This document shows, one piece after another, positions 26,066-34,742 of a DNA stretch of 64,000 nucleotides. Both the position numbers and the translations under genes were made by a program. Below the pieces are notes generated by a model that saw nothing but the letters and a program-made list of their open reading frames with translations, was not told where the DNA came from and searched no databases. Each line of letters starts with the position of its first letter. The first letter of the stretch is position 1. Source of the DNA: Helicobacter valdiviensis (GTDB taxonomy: Bacteria > Campylobacterota > Campylobacteria > Campylobacterales > Helicobacteraceae); assembly GCF_003245365.1 (NCBI RefSeq), contig NZ_NBIU01000005.1, forward strand, positions 44,918 through 108,917, in the 5' to 3' direction.

Positions 26066-28369
26066 ATGCAACTACAAACACAAGAGATTTTACAGCGATT
26101 AGAGCAAGCGAATACCAAAAAAGAAATTAATGAAGCAATGGTGTTAATCCGTGCTTTTGGGCAGGATTGGCAAGAGGGCATAGAGCAGAATGTAAAAGAA
26201 GAAATTGTTAGCAAAATTAGAGAAAAAGTCCTAAATATCATCATTGAAAAGGGTGATGTGCCAGATAGGGAAATTTTTTGGGCTTATGGACTTATGAATG
26301 GTGTGAGTGAGGATAAGCGATTTTTAAAATATGTGGATTTATGTGCCCCTTATGTAAAAGATACTAATTTATCTTTTTATGAGAGATTGCTTTTTGCGGA
26401 TTTTAGTAGTGTTGCATTGCTATTAGCAGGGCAGAGAGAAGAAGCGGTTAAATGCTTTTTATCTTTAATAGTGTATTTAAGTTTGCGAGAAAATTATGTG
26501 ATTGCTCTTAATGAGTTTTTATTGGGTTTTTTGCCTTATTATAAAATACCTATTGAATGGGTTTTACAGATTCAAAAAGATGCGTTAAGAAGCGATTATT
26601 TTTGGGCTTTAGATGATTTTAGTAAAAGAAATGTATTTTTATGGTCTATGCATGTCTTTTGGAATGTGAAGCATTATTTTAATGATTTAAAATGGAGGGG
26701 CAATTTTCCACTTTGGCTTGAGGTTTTAAAGAGGCTTTTAAAAGAGGGGAATTTGGATTTTGCGATGTATGTGGATTTTTATATCTACCATAAATTTGGA
26801 AATTCTGCTCAATATGATGAGGATTGGGAGGAGTTTAATCAAAAAGTCATCAAGCTTGTGGAGCCCTATTATATAGAGTATGCCAAAGGGTTGCCAAGGT
26901 GTAAAGACAAAGTGAGCGAGGGCAAGAAAAAAATTGCAATTTTAAAAGATAGGATAGTGGAAAATTCTCCTTTTAAAGTAGAGTATTCGCTCATAAAAGC
27001 ATTGATGAGTAATGAAGAATTTAAAAAAGAATATGAAATTATTGTTTATAGTATGAATTATGTGCAAAAGAGTGAAGATAATCTAGAGCTAGCACAAGAA
27101 CTTTGTAATCTTGGAATAAAGTTTATAAACCCAGTGTTTCAGATTGTAAAAGAGCAAAGTTATTATGTTTCACATCTGCAAAAAGCCTTACTTTTAAGGG
27201 AATCTATTTTAAGTGAAGGGGTGGATATTCTAATTTCTAATGGACCTTTAGATGGGAGTGATTTTTTACTAGCTACTAGAAGTGCTCCGCGCCAACTTTA
27301 TTGGTCACATGGGAATGGAAGCTATGATATAGAAGGTATTGATGGGAGGATTAGCCATTTTAACCCTAAGAGCAAGTTTAGTTTTAAGAATTTTTCTGTT
27401 CCTATGGATATTGAAAAATTTTATAATCCTCCTATAGATGAGAATATTATTACTAAAGAGAAAGAAAAATATCCTATTAAAGATGATACGGTTGTTTTGG
27501 GTGTGATTGGAAGATTGGTAAAGATTGATAGCGATGAATATTTGCACTGCATTGCAGAAGTGATGAAAAAGCATAAAAATACAATATTTATCGCAGCAGG
27601 TAGTGGAAATATACCACTTATTAGACAAAAAGTGGAAGCACTTGGCATTAGTGAGCGATTTTTCATGCCTGGATTTGTCAATCCGCATGTGTATGGGCAT
27701 ATTATTGATATATTTTGTGATACATTCCCTTTGGGACAAGGGGAAAGTCTATCGGAGTTTATGCATAAAAAGGGTTCTTTTATTACTATGAGAAGTAATA
27801 AGATTTTTATTCAAGATGATAGAATAAATACTTTAAAAAACAATGAAGAAGTTCTTATATATTTTGAAAATCTTGAAAAACTTAATCCTAAAATAGAAGG
27901 ATATAGAGAGTTTTTGGAAAGCGGGGCAATTTATCTTTATAATAAACAAAATATTGAATTAGATTTAGAGGTTGCAAAGAAGGCTGAATATTGCGAGTTT
28001 AGCCAAGAAGAAATGCTAAAAATCGGAGATTATTCTTGTAAAGTTGTGGATCAAAAGATTGAGTTTATTTCATCATATTTTACAAGAGCTAAAGAGAATA
28101 TTTGGCAAGTTTATTATGCAGAAAATCTAAAATATTTTTTTCCATTGTTAAGTTGTATTGATTATGATGATCAAGGGAAATATATAGGTTGGTTATGTAA
28201 TGGATTTGATCATAAAACATATTGTGAAAATTTAAGTAAAATAATCTCCAAAAAAGAAATTAGAGATAAATTGGATAAATTTTATGCATTTTTTAATCAG
28301 CTATCATATAGGCATCAAATTGAACTTGCTAATGAAAGTTTTTTGGGAAGTATAGAATGCAAACAGTAA
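26066..28369 (+). CDS. Glycosyltransferase, GT-B fold, with helical N-terminal region
   Basis: A protein of about 767 aa. The N-terminal 240 residues are helical and TPR-like; the second half has the GT-B elements LGVIGRLVKID, IFIAAGSGN, GISERFFMPGFVNPHVYGHI and CDTFPLGQGESLSEFM, resembling the SPINDLY/O-GlcNAc-transferase-like group and the large glycosyltransferases of flagellar glycan islands. The donor and acceptor are unknown; protein O-glycosylation is a guess from architecture. The ATG at 26066 is preferred to the GTG at 26060 because AAGAAG then lies 5 nt upstream. It overlaps the next gene by 13 bases. Confidence 0.72.
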   Translation: MQLQTQEILQRLEQANTKKEINEAMVLIRAFGQDWQEGIEQNVKEEIVSKIREKVLNIIIEKGDVPDREIFWAYGLMNGVSEDKRFLKYVDLCAPYVKDTNLSFYERLLFADFSSVALLLAGQREEAVKCFLSLIVYLSLRENYVIALNEFLLGFLPYYKIPIEWVLQIQKDALRSDYFWALDDFSKRNVFLWSMHVFWNVKHYFNDLKWRGNFPLWLEVLKRLLKEGNLDFAMYVDFYIYHKFGNSAQYDEDWEEFNQKVIKLVEPYYIEYAKGLPRCKDKVSEGKKKIAILKDRIVENSPFKVEYSLIKALMSNEEFKKEYEIIVYSMNYVQKSEDNLELAQELCNLGIKFINPVFQIVKEQSYYVSHLQKALLLRESILSEGVDILISNGPLDGSDFLLATRSAPRQLYWSHGNGSYDIEGIDGRISHFNPKSKFSFKNFSVPMDIEKFYNPPIDENIITKEKEKYPIKDDTVVLGVIGRLVKIDSDEYLHCIAEVMKKHKNTIFIAAGSGNIPLIRQKVEALGISERFFMPGFVNPHVYGHIIDIFCDTFPLGQGESLSEFMHKKGSFITMRSNKIFIQDDRINTLKNNEEVLIYFENLEKLNPKIEGYREFLESGAIYLYNKQNIELDLEVAKKAEYCEFSQEEMLKIGDYSCKVVDQKIEFISSYFTRAKENIWQVYYAENLKYFFPLLSCIDYDDQGKYIGWLCNGFDHKTYCENLSKIISKKEIRDKLDKFYAFFNQLSYRHQIELANESFLGSIECKQ

Positions 28370-29295
28370 GTATCCCTCCGCATTATAACTATATAGCTTT
28401 ATTCTTAACTCTTGGGTGTAATCTTTCTTGTTCTTATTGCATAAATTTAAACGAAGAGGGTTCATCTAGAAGCTCTGTTGGCAAGAAGCAAATAAAACCA
28501 CATGAGTGGATAGAGTTTATAAACAAAATAAAACTACTTGATGAAAATGGTAAAGAAAGAGGGGATATACCACTTACATTTCAAGGTGGTGAGCCTACTA
28601 TGTATAAGGGATTTTATGAAGTGATAAATGGTATAGATTCTCGTTTTAAACTTGACTTACTAACTAATTTTATGTTTGATGTTGATGAATTCATTTCTAA
28701 AATCAATCCAAGTAAATTTACTAGAGATGCAAAGTATGCTGCAATTAGAGTTAGCTATCATCCAGGACAAAATAATATAGATGATTTAATTATTAAACAT
28801 CACAAGATGCGTGATGCTGGCTTTTATGTTGGAATTTATTCTGTTGCTACACCACAAAATTTAAAACACATAAAAGAAGTTGAATCTAAGTGTGAAAAAG
28901 AAGGTATTGATTTTAGAGTGAAGGAATATTTGGGTTTTGATGGCAAAAAGTGGCATGGGACATATAAGTATAAAGATGCAATAAGCCAAAGAATAGAGAA
29001 ATATTGTGAATGCAAAACGACAGAGTTAATTGTAGGACCAAATGGGAGCGTATATAGATGTCATTCTGATTTGTATGAGAATAGAACCCCTATTGGCAGT
29101 ATTTTAGATGCTAACTTCAAAATAGAAGATATTTATCGTCCTTGTTATGTTTATGGACATTGTAATCCTTGTGATATTAAGGTAAAAACAAATAGATTTC
29201 AAGAATTTGGACATACTTCTGTTAGCATAAAAAATATAAGGGAATTAAAAGAAGATGAACGAGAAGTATTAAATAAAGGCAATTTTGGAATATAA
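28357..29295 (+). CDS. Radical SAM protein (first of four)
   Basis: A 312-aa enzyme with the cluster motif CNLSCSYC (Cys 21, 25, 28: CxxxCxxC), a GGEPTMY element for S-adenosylmethionine, and a Cys-rich C-terminal part (EYCECK, YRCHSD, RPCYVYGHCNPCD) that may hold an auxiliary Fe-S cluster as in SPASM/twitch proteins. Radical SAM enzymes generate a 5'-deoxyadenosyl radical. In glycan loci they may epimerise, dehydrate or methylate sugars, but the substrate here is unknown. It starts inside the preceding glycosyltransferase gene. Confidence 0.82.
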   Translation: MQTVSIPPHYNYIALFLTLGCNLSCSYCINLNEEGSSRSSVGKKQIKPHEWIEFINKIKLLDENGKERGDIPLTFQGGEPTMYKGFYEVINGIDSRFKLDLLTNFMFDVDEFISKINPSKFTRDAKYAAIRVSYHPGQNNIDDLIIKHHKMRDAGFYVGIYSVATPQNLKHIKEVESKCEKEGIDFRVKEYLGFDGKKWHGTYKYKDAISQRIEKYCECKTTELIVGPNGSVYRCHSDLYENRTPIGSILDANFKIEDIYRPCYVYGHCNPCDIKVKTNRFQEFGHTSVSIKNIRELKEDEREVLNKGNFGI

Positions 29296-29326
29296 GTGAA
29301 AAAAGAAAAACAATTGTAGGGTTTGT

Positions 29327-30430
29327 ATGGTAAAAAATTTTGTATTAGATTCACATAAGTTACATTATCATTTTGAAAGAGTTGCAGAGTTTGCTAAAAC
29401 AGGAGATTGCTATCCTATATATATGGAAGTTTCCCCTGTTGGTTTGTGTAATCATAGATGTATTTTCTGTGCTTATGATTATATTGATTATCCAAATAGG
29501 CATCTTGATAGAGATAGATTTTTGAGTTTTTTAGATGAGGTTTCGTCTTTGGGGCTTAAAAGTATTCTCTATGCAGGAGAGGGAGAGCCATTAATACATA
29601 AAAATATTGCAGAGTTTGTAAAAAAGAGCAAAGAAGTAGGAATTGATTGTGGAATGTTTAGCAATGGAGAATTATTGAGTGAGAAATTAGCACAGAAATT
29701 ATTGCCTAATTTAACATTTTTGCGTTTTAGTTTTAATGGTGGGGATGCACAAACTTATGCCAAGATTCATAAGCCCAGTAAAAACAATGTTTCTATGGAG
29801 CAAATAAATATTTTAATGACTAAAGTGCTAAAAAATATAGAATATGCTACATCTTTTAGAATTAAAGAAAGGTTGCAAGTTGATTTGGGTTCCCAGTTTG
29901 TTCTTTTGCCTGAAAATAAACATTCTCTAATTTCTGCTATTTCTAATTTGAAAAATGCTGGTGTTGATTTTATTTCTATCAAGCCATTTGTTTTTCAAAA
30001 TGAAGGTCAAAAATACAATAAAAACAACGGTTTTATTGCTCTTGATGAAATAAGGGATTTGATAAATGAAGCTAAAAGCTATGAGGATTCCAATTTTAAG
30101 GTTATTTTTAGAGAAAATGCCTTTTTAAATAAAGAAAAAGAAAGGCACTATGCACATTGTTATGGTTGTAATTTTATTACTACACTAAATTCTGCGGGAG
30201 ATTTAGCTTCTTGTTTGCCTTATTGGGACAAAGAAGAGTTTGTCTATGGAAATATTTATAAAAATACATTTTATGAGATATGGAATGGGGAGAAACGCAA
30301 AAAAATAAAGTATTTTTTAGAGAATAGATTAGATTGTAATAAATGTCCTGCTAACTGTCGCCCTAATGCTATTAATGAGTTTTTAGATGAGATTTTAAAT
30401 GCAAAAGTAAAACATGTAAATTTTATATAA
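29327..30430 (+). CDS. Radical SAM/SPASM protein (second of four)
   Basis: A 367-aa protein with CNHRCIFCAY (Cys 41, 45, 48), AGEGEPLIH as the GGE-like motif, the barrel sequence FSFNGGDAQTYAKIH, and a SPASM C-terminus (HCYGCNF, SAGDLASCLPYW, GNIYKNTFYEIWNG, CNKCPANCR). SPASM proteins carry additional 4Fe-4S clusters and act on peptides or small molecules. Its partner may be any sugar made in the locus. It is followed by about 340 bases without a convincing gene. Confidence 0.85.
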   Translation: MVKNFVLDSHKLHYHFERVAEFAKTGDCYPIYMEVSPVGLCNHRCIFCAYDYIDYPNRHLDRDRFLSFLDEVSSLGLKSILYAGEGEPLIHKNIAEFVKKSKEVGIDCGMFSNGELLSEKLAQKLLPNLTFLRFSFNGGDAQTYAKIHKPSKNNVSMEQINILMTKVLKNIEYATSFRIKERLQVDLGSQFVLLPENKHSLISAISNLKNAGVDFISIKPFVFQNEGQKYNKNNGFIALDEIRDLINEAKSYEDSNFKVIFRENAFLNKEKERHYAHCYGCNFITTLNSAGDLASCLPYWDKEEFVYGNIYKNTFYEIWNGEKRKKIKYFLENRLDCNKCPANCRPNAINEFLDEILNAKVKHVNFI

Positions 30431-30772
30431 GAGGATTTATGGTTAAAGAAATCAAAGGTAAATATTTTAATCAGCTCGTAGGGAAGTACGAAAGATGGCT
30501 AAAGCAAATTGGATTATATGAGTTTTGGAGACTATTTAGATGATTTAAGCTAGATTATTGGCTTATTAGGGTAAATTGATTAAATAATGAAGAGTAATGG
30601 AGGTATGTTTGTGAAGAATATTGTAAAATCCTTTAGAGTTTCTAACGCAGGTAACAATTTAATATTGGGTATCCTTTTAATGGAAAGTCAAGCTTATGTT
30701 TCAAAAAACTCAAAAGCATGGCATTATCTTTTTGCATTATGTATTTGTTTCAAAAATATAAAAAGGTAATAT
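30431..30772. other. Degenerate stretch with two short frames
   Basis: This is a break in an otherwise tightly packed operon. Two small plus-strand frames are present: 30439-30543 (34 codons, MVKEIKGKYFNQLVGKYERW...) and 30587-30769 (60 codons, ending near the transketolase start). Neither resembles a known family, and both look like remains of deleted genes. The second could be a small protein. Confidence 0.35.
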
Positions 30773-31546
30773 ATGACAGAGATAGCAAAAGAAATAAGAA
30801 AAACACTACTAAAGTTGGCTAACAAAGCAAAAGGGCCACATATTGGTTCTGCTTTGGGTTGTGTGGATATTTTTAGTGCATTGTATTTTAAAGTTTTAAG
30901 GTTAGAACCTTATGAAGATAGAGATATATTTCTTCTTTCAAAAGCACATTCTGCTATGAGCTTATACTCTACACTTTTTCATAAAGGATTGATGTGCGAA
31001 GAGATGTTGTTTTCTTATTATCAAAATGGTGGCACATTGCCTGCACACACAGATAGAAGCACACATAAATATGTAGAAATCTCTGCTGGTAGTTTGGGTC
31101 ATGCACTACCTATGGCTATAGGTATGGCAATGGCTTTTAAAAAAGATAAGCAAGATAGAAATATTTATGTGCTAATGGGAGATGGTGAGATACAAGAAGG
31201 TAGTATTTGGGAGGCTCTTATGCTTGGCTCAAAACTAGGCTTAAATAATATAGTAGCCCTAATTGATAGAAATGATCTGCAAGGGTATGGTAGGGCTAGT
31301 GAGCTTATTGCTTATGAGCCATTAGAGGATAAATTTATAGCCTTTGGCTGGGATTGTATGCGTGTAAATGGTCATTGTGAAGATTCTATAATTAAGGCTA
31401 TAAATTCTAAAAAAGACAAGCCTTTATGTGTGATATGTGATACTATTAAAGGTAAAGGCGTTAGCTTTATGGAAGATAAGCTAGAGTGGCATTATTATTT
31501 GGTAACTGATGAAATCTATAAAAAAGCATTAGAGGAGTTACAATGA
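30773..31546 (+). CDS. Transketolase, N-terminal (TPP-binding) subunit
   Basis: A 257-aa half-transketolase. It contains the thiamine diphosphate motif GDGEIQEGSIWEALMLG with the closing Asn-type segment ALIDRNDLQGYG, and the substrate/cofactor histidine regions KAHSAMSLY and GSLGHALPMAIGMA. With the next gene it forms a two-subunit enzyme that moves two-carbon ketol units between sugars. Split transketolases inside glycan loci are thought to make precursors of unusual sugars. It is coupled to its partner by a 4-base overlap. Confidence 0.88.
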   Translation: MTEIAKEIRKTLLKLANKAKGPHIGSALGCVDIFSALYFKVLRLEPYEDRDIFLLSKAHSAMSLYSTLFHKGLMCEEMLFSYYQNGGTLPAHTDRSTHKYVEISAGSLGHALPMAIGMAMAFKKDKQDRNIYVLMGDGEIQEGSIWEALMLGSKLGLNNIVALIDRNDLQGYGRASELIAYEPLEDKFIAFGWDCMRVNGHCEDSIIKAINSKKDKPLCVICDTIKGKGVSFMEDKLEWHYYLVTDEIYKKALEELQ

Positions 31547-32412
31547 GAAATACAATTGCTTCATGCATTATTGAAGTGGCACAAAAAGATTCCAATGTTT
31601 TTTTAATTAGCGGTGATGCTGGGCTTGGTGTATGGGATAGCTTCAAAGAAGAGTATAAAGATCAATATATAAATCCAGGAATTAATGAATCTTTGTGTGT
31701 AAGCATGGCAGCTGGGTTGGCTGTGTGTGGCAAGAAAGTGGTTTATTATAATATAGCACCTTTTGTGATTATGCGTCCTTATGAGCAGATAAGGATTGAT
31801 ATTTGCTATCAAGAATTACCAGTAATTTTAGTAGGAACTGGGAGCGGGCTTACTTATATGCCAAGTGGTATGACGCATTATGCTTTAGAAGATATAGGCT
31901 TAGCCCTTAGTATGCCAAATCTAGATGTGTTTTCTCCAAGTGATCCACTTGAAGCTAAAGCTTGTTTTAAGTATGCTTATAAGAGTAATAAGCCAAGCTA
32001 TATAAGAATTCCAAAAGCAGGTGAGCCAAATTTGCATAAAAGCGAGATTGTAGATGTTTCTAAAATGCAGTTTTTATTGAAAAATAATAGCGATATTTTA
32101 ATACTTTCTCATAGTTCCATAGTGCAAGAAGCACTAAAGGCAGGAGAGATTTTGGGTTGTGATGTAGCTACCAAACCTTTCATTAATAGCTTTGATTTTA
32201 GTTTGGAATCTTATAGACATATTTTTGTGGTAGAAGAGCATTTTGGCTATGGTGGTTTAGGGACATTTTTGAAGAATTATACAAATGCAAAAATTGAAAT
32301 TCTAGCAGTGCCTAATAAATATGTTCATTTAATAGGTAATTGTGAGTATGGAAGAGAGTATTTTGGTATAGATTCTAATGGAATAGTAAAATCGATAAAA
32401 GAAAGGTTGTAA
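31543..32412 (+). CDS. Transketolase, C-terminal (pyrimidine-binding) subunit
   Basis: A 289-aa partner of the preceding gene. It has the Pyr domain with the catalytic Glu region NPGINESLCVSMAAGLA, the segment YNIAPFVIMRPYEQIRID and the PSDPLEAKACFKYA region, and ends in a transketolase C-terminal domain (LSHSSIVQEALKAGE ... VVEEHFGYGGLG). The resemblance to DXS/transketolase halves is clear; sugar specificity cannot be read. The stop shares its last base region with the ATG of the next gene (TAA-ATG). Confidence 0.88.
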   Translation: MRNTIASCIIEVAQKDSNVFLISGDAGLGVWDSFKEEYKDQYINPGINESLCVSMAAGLAVCGKKVVYYNIAPFVIMRPYEQIRIDICYQELPVILVGTGSGLTYMPSGMTHYALEDIGLALSMPNLDVFSPSDPLEAKACFKYAYKSNKPSYIRIPKAGEPNLHKSEIVDVSKMQFLLKNNSDILILSHSSIVQEALKAGEILGCDVATKPFINSFDFSLESYRHIFVVEEHFGYGGLGTFLKNYTNAKIEILAVPNKYVHLIGNCEYGREYFGIDSNGIVKSIKERL

Positions 32413-33075
32413 ATGGGAAGATTACTAGATATTTTTACGAAATTGCACAAAAAAACCTCTAGAGATTATATTGCAAGAATGATGGATAGCAAGATAGAAT
32501 GTATGGAGATAGCAAAGAGATATGATGAATCTTTTTGGGATGGAGATAGAAGATATGGTTATGGTGGATATAAGTATGATGGTAGATGGGAGGAAGTAGC
32601 TAGAGTGCTAATAGATATTTATAAGTTAGACAATAATAGTAAGATTTTGGATATTGGTTGTGGCAAGGCATTTTTGCTCTATGAGATAAAAAAAATATTG
32701 CCAAATTGTAAGGTTGTTGGTTTTGATATTTCAGAATATGCTTTGCAAAATGCAAAAGAAGAAATAAAAGATTGCCTTTTTAATTTCAATGCTAAAGATC
32801 CATTGCCATTTGGTAATAAAGAGTTTGATTTGGTGTTTAGCTTAGGGACTTTGCATAATCTATCCGTATATCATCTAAAAAATGCTTTTAGAGAAATGGA
32901 GAGAGTTGCTAATGATTCTTATTTAATGGTTGAATCCTACAGGAACAATAAGGAACTTTTTAATCTTCAATGTTGGGCATTAACTTGTGATAGCTTCTTC
33001 TCGCCTAGTGAGTGGATATGGCTTATGAGAGAGTTTGGATATAAAGGTGATTATGAATTTATTTATTTTGAATAG
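32413..33075 (+). CDS. SAM-dependent methyltransferase
   Basis: A 220-aa class I methyltransferase with motif I ILDIGCGKAFLLYEI (about residues 77-91), VVGFDISEYAL (motif II acidic residue) and LVFSLGTLHNLSVYHL. The N-terminus has an unusual run RRYGYGGYKYDGRW. Probably it methylates a sugar or nucleotide-sugar of the locus. It has no poly-G tract. Confidence 0.82.
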   Translation: MGRLLDIFTKLHKKTSRDYIARMMDSKIECMEIAKRYDESFWDGDRRYGYGGYKYDGRWEEVARVLIDIYKLDNNSKILDIGCGKAFLLYEIKKILPNCKVVGFDISEYALQNAKEEIKDCLFNFNAKDPLPFGNKEFDLVFSLGTLHNLSVYHLKNAFREMERVANDSYLMVESYRNNKELFNLQCWALTCDSFFSPSEWIWLMREFGYKGDYEFIYFE

Positions 33076-33086
33076 AGGAGTTAGAT

Positions 33087-33801
33087 ATGAAGTATAAAAT
33101 GAGTGATAGGATGATGCCAAATCAAAAGCCATTATTAGAATATTATAGAGGTAATGAATGTGAGATTGGAGAAAGAATTTTTAATGCTTGTTTGAGATAT
33201 TCTAAAATACAAGATGAAGATATATATTATAAATTTCCAAAATCATTTCCAGCACAACAATATATGGGAACCGATCCAATTGTTAGAAAATTGCAAAGTA
33301 TGTTGATATCTCAAATAAATGCAAAAAAAATTCTAGAAATAGGAACATTTGTTGGTGTATCAACTATTAATTTTGCTCGCAGTGTTGGAAAAGATGGTCA
33401 TGTGACTACTATTGAAAAATTTTCAGAATTTGCTAGTATTGCTAGAGAAAATTTCAAAGATAATAATATTGAAAACATTACGCTTTTAGAAGGTGATGCC
33501 TATAGTATTATTCCAAAATTGCTCTCTGCGGGGGGGGGGGGGTTATGATTTTATATTTTTGGATGGAAATAAAGAACATTATGAAGATTATTTTAATATG
33601 CTTTTTTCTATATTATGTGTGGGCGGAATAATGATGATAGATGATGGCTTTTTTGTGGGTGATATACTAAATGATGAACCTCATACGCAAAAGGGGCAGG
33701 GGGTTAAGAGATTTCTGGAGGCCATTATAAATAAAGAAGGTGCTAATCCTTTGTTGTTGCCTCTTGGAGCTGGGATTTGCATTATTAAAAAGGAGAGATA
33801 A
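33087..33801 (+). CDS. Phase-variable O-methyltransferase (out of frame here)
   Basis: Two frames joined by a G13 tract together make a 237-aa class I O-methyltransferase: motif I ILEIGTFVGVSTINFARSVG, then VTTIEKFSEFASIARENF, then after the tract YDFIFLDGNKEHYEDYF and GGIMMIDDGFF. With G13 the protein stops at 33548, losing the last third. G12 (or G9/G15) restores the frame (SAGGGGYDFIFLDG). The ribosome site GAGGAG is good. The acceptor is unknown; a glycan hydroxyl is likely from context. Confidence 0.85.
33530..33542 (+). repeat. Poly-G tract, G13 (gene out of frame)
   Basis: It lies within the O-methyltransferase gene between motif II and the LDGN motif. The open reading frame needs G12, G9 or G15. 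Confidence 0.95.
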
Positions 33802-34730
33802 TGAGTGGCAATAATGAAGGTTATATTATTGATAAGTTGAGAGCCAGTAATAGTATAGCGGGGGGGGGGGGATTTCCAAGCTTTATTCAGTTAGAGACTG
33901 TTAATGGATGTACGGCTAGATGTGTGATGTGTGGAATTGATGAGTGGAGCAAAAAAATGAATAGTAATTATATGGAAGATGCACTATTTTATAAAATTGC
34001 TGATGAGATTATAGAAAATAAAGAAAGTGTTAATAAGGTGAGTTTATATGTTGGTAATGAGCCATTGATGGATAAAAAAATAGCTTCAAGAATAGCTTAT
34101 TTTAAAGAAAATACCATTAAAGTAAATTTTTCCTCAAATGCATCTTTAATGAATGAAAAGAGGGCTAAAGAAATTTTAGATTCAAAAATTGATCATATTA
34201 ATTTTTCAGTTGATGGGTTGGATAAAGGTTTATATGAAAAAATCAGAAAAGGTTTAAAATTTACTGAAGTTTTAGGTAATGTATTAAAATTTATTCAAAT
34301 AAGAGATAAATATAATTATGAAACTTCTGTGAGAATTAGCGTCATTAAACATAAAGCATATGAGAAAGATATGCAATATATTTGTAATTTTTGGAGTAAG
34401 ATATTAGATTTAAAAAAAGGTGATAGTATTCGCATAGATGGTTTAAATAATTCCATTAGTGTTGGAAATAATAGAAGCTCTGAGATATCTTTAGAATGTG
34501 CGAAATTGCCTTGTTATGTGTTGTGGAATACAATAACTATCAAAACAGATGGTAGTATTGCTTTGTGTTGTGTTGATCAATGTCGTACATTTAAATTAGG
34601 AGATTTGCATAAAACTACCATTAAAGAAAATTGGAACAATAATGCTATTAGGGAAAATATTAAGCAGTTACACTTGCAAAAAGGAAGAATGGGTGTAGAT
34701 GTATGTAAAAATTGTATAGCTTGGTTGTAA
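33801..34730 (+). CDS. Phase-variable radical SAM/SPASM protein (third of four; in frame)
   Basis: A 309-aa protein with four glycines (residues 21-24) coded by a G12 tract just after the start, then CTARCVMCG (Cys 37, 41, 44), VGNEPLM as the GGE-like motif, FSVDGLDKGLYEKIRKG, and a C-terminal SPASM part (KLPCYVLWNTITIKTDGSIA, CCVDQC, CKNC). As the tract precedes the cluster motif, any shift abolishes the enzyme completely. Its start shares a base with the end of the O-methyltransferase, so that gene's frame may influence its translation. Confidence 0.85.
   Translation: MSGNNEGYIIDKLRASNSIAGGGGFPSFIQLETVNGCTARCVMCGIDEWSKKMNSNYMEDALFYKIADEIIENKESVNKVSLYVGNEPLMDKKIASRIAYFKENTIKVNFSSNASLMNEKRAKEILDSKIDHINFSVDGLDKGLYEKIRKGLKFTEVLGNVLKFIQIRDKYNYETSVRISVIKHKAYEKDMQYICNFWSKILDLKKGDSIRIDGLNNSISVGNNRSSEISLECAKLPCYVLWNTITIKTDGSIALCCVDQCRTFKLGDLHKTTIKENWNNNAIRENIKQLHLQKGRMGVDVCKNCIAWL
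33860..33871 (+). repeat. Poly-G tract, G12 (gene in frame)
   Basis: Codons 20-24 of the radical SAM gene (Ala-Gly-Gly-Gly-Gly). It is upstream of all catalytic motifs. Confidence 0.95.
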
Positions 34731-34742
34731 ATAAGGAGTAAA

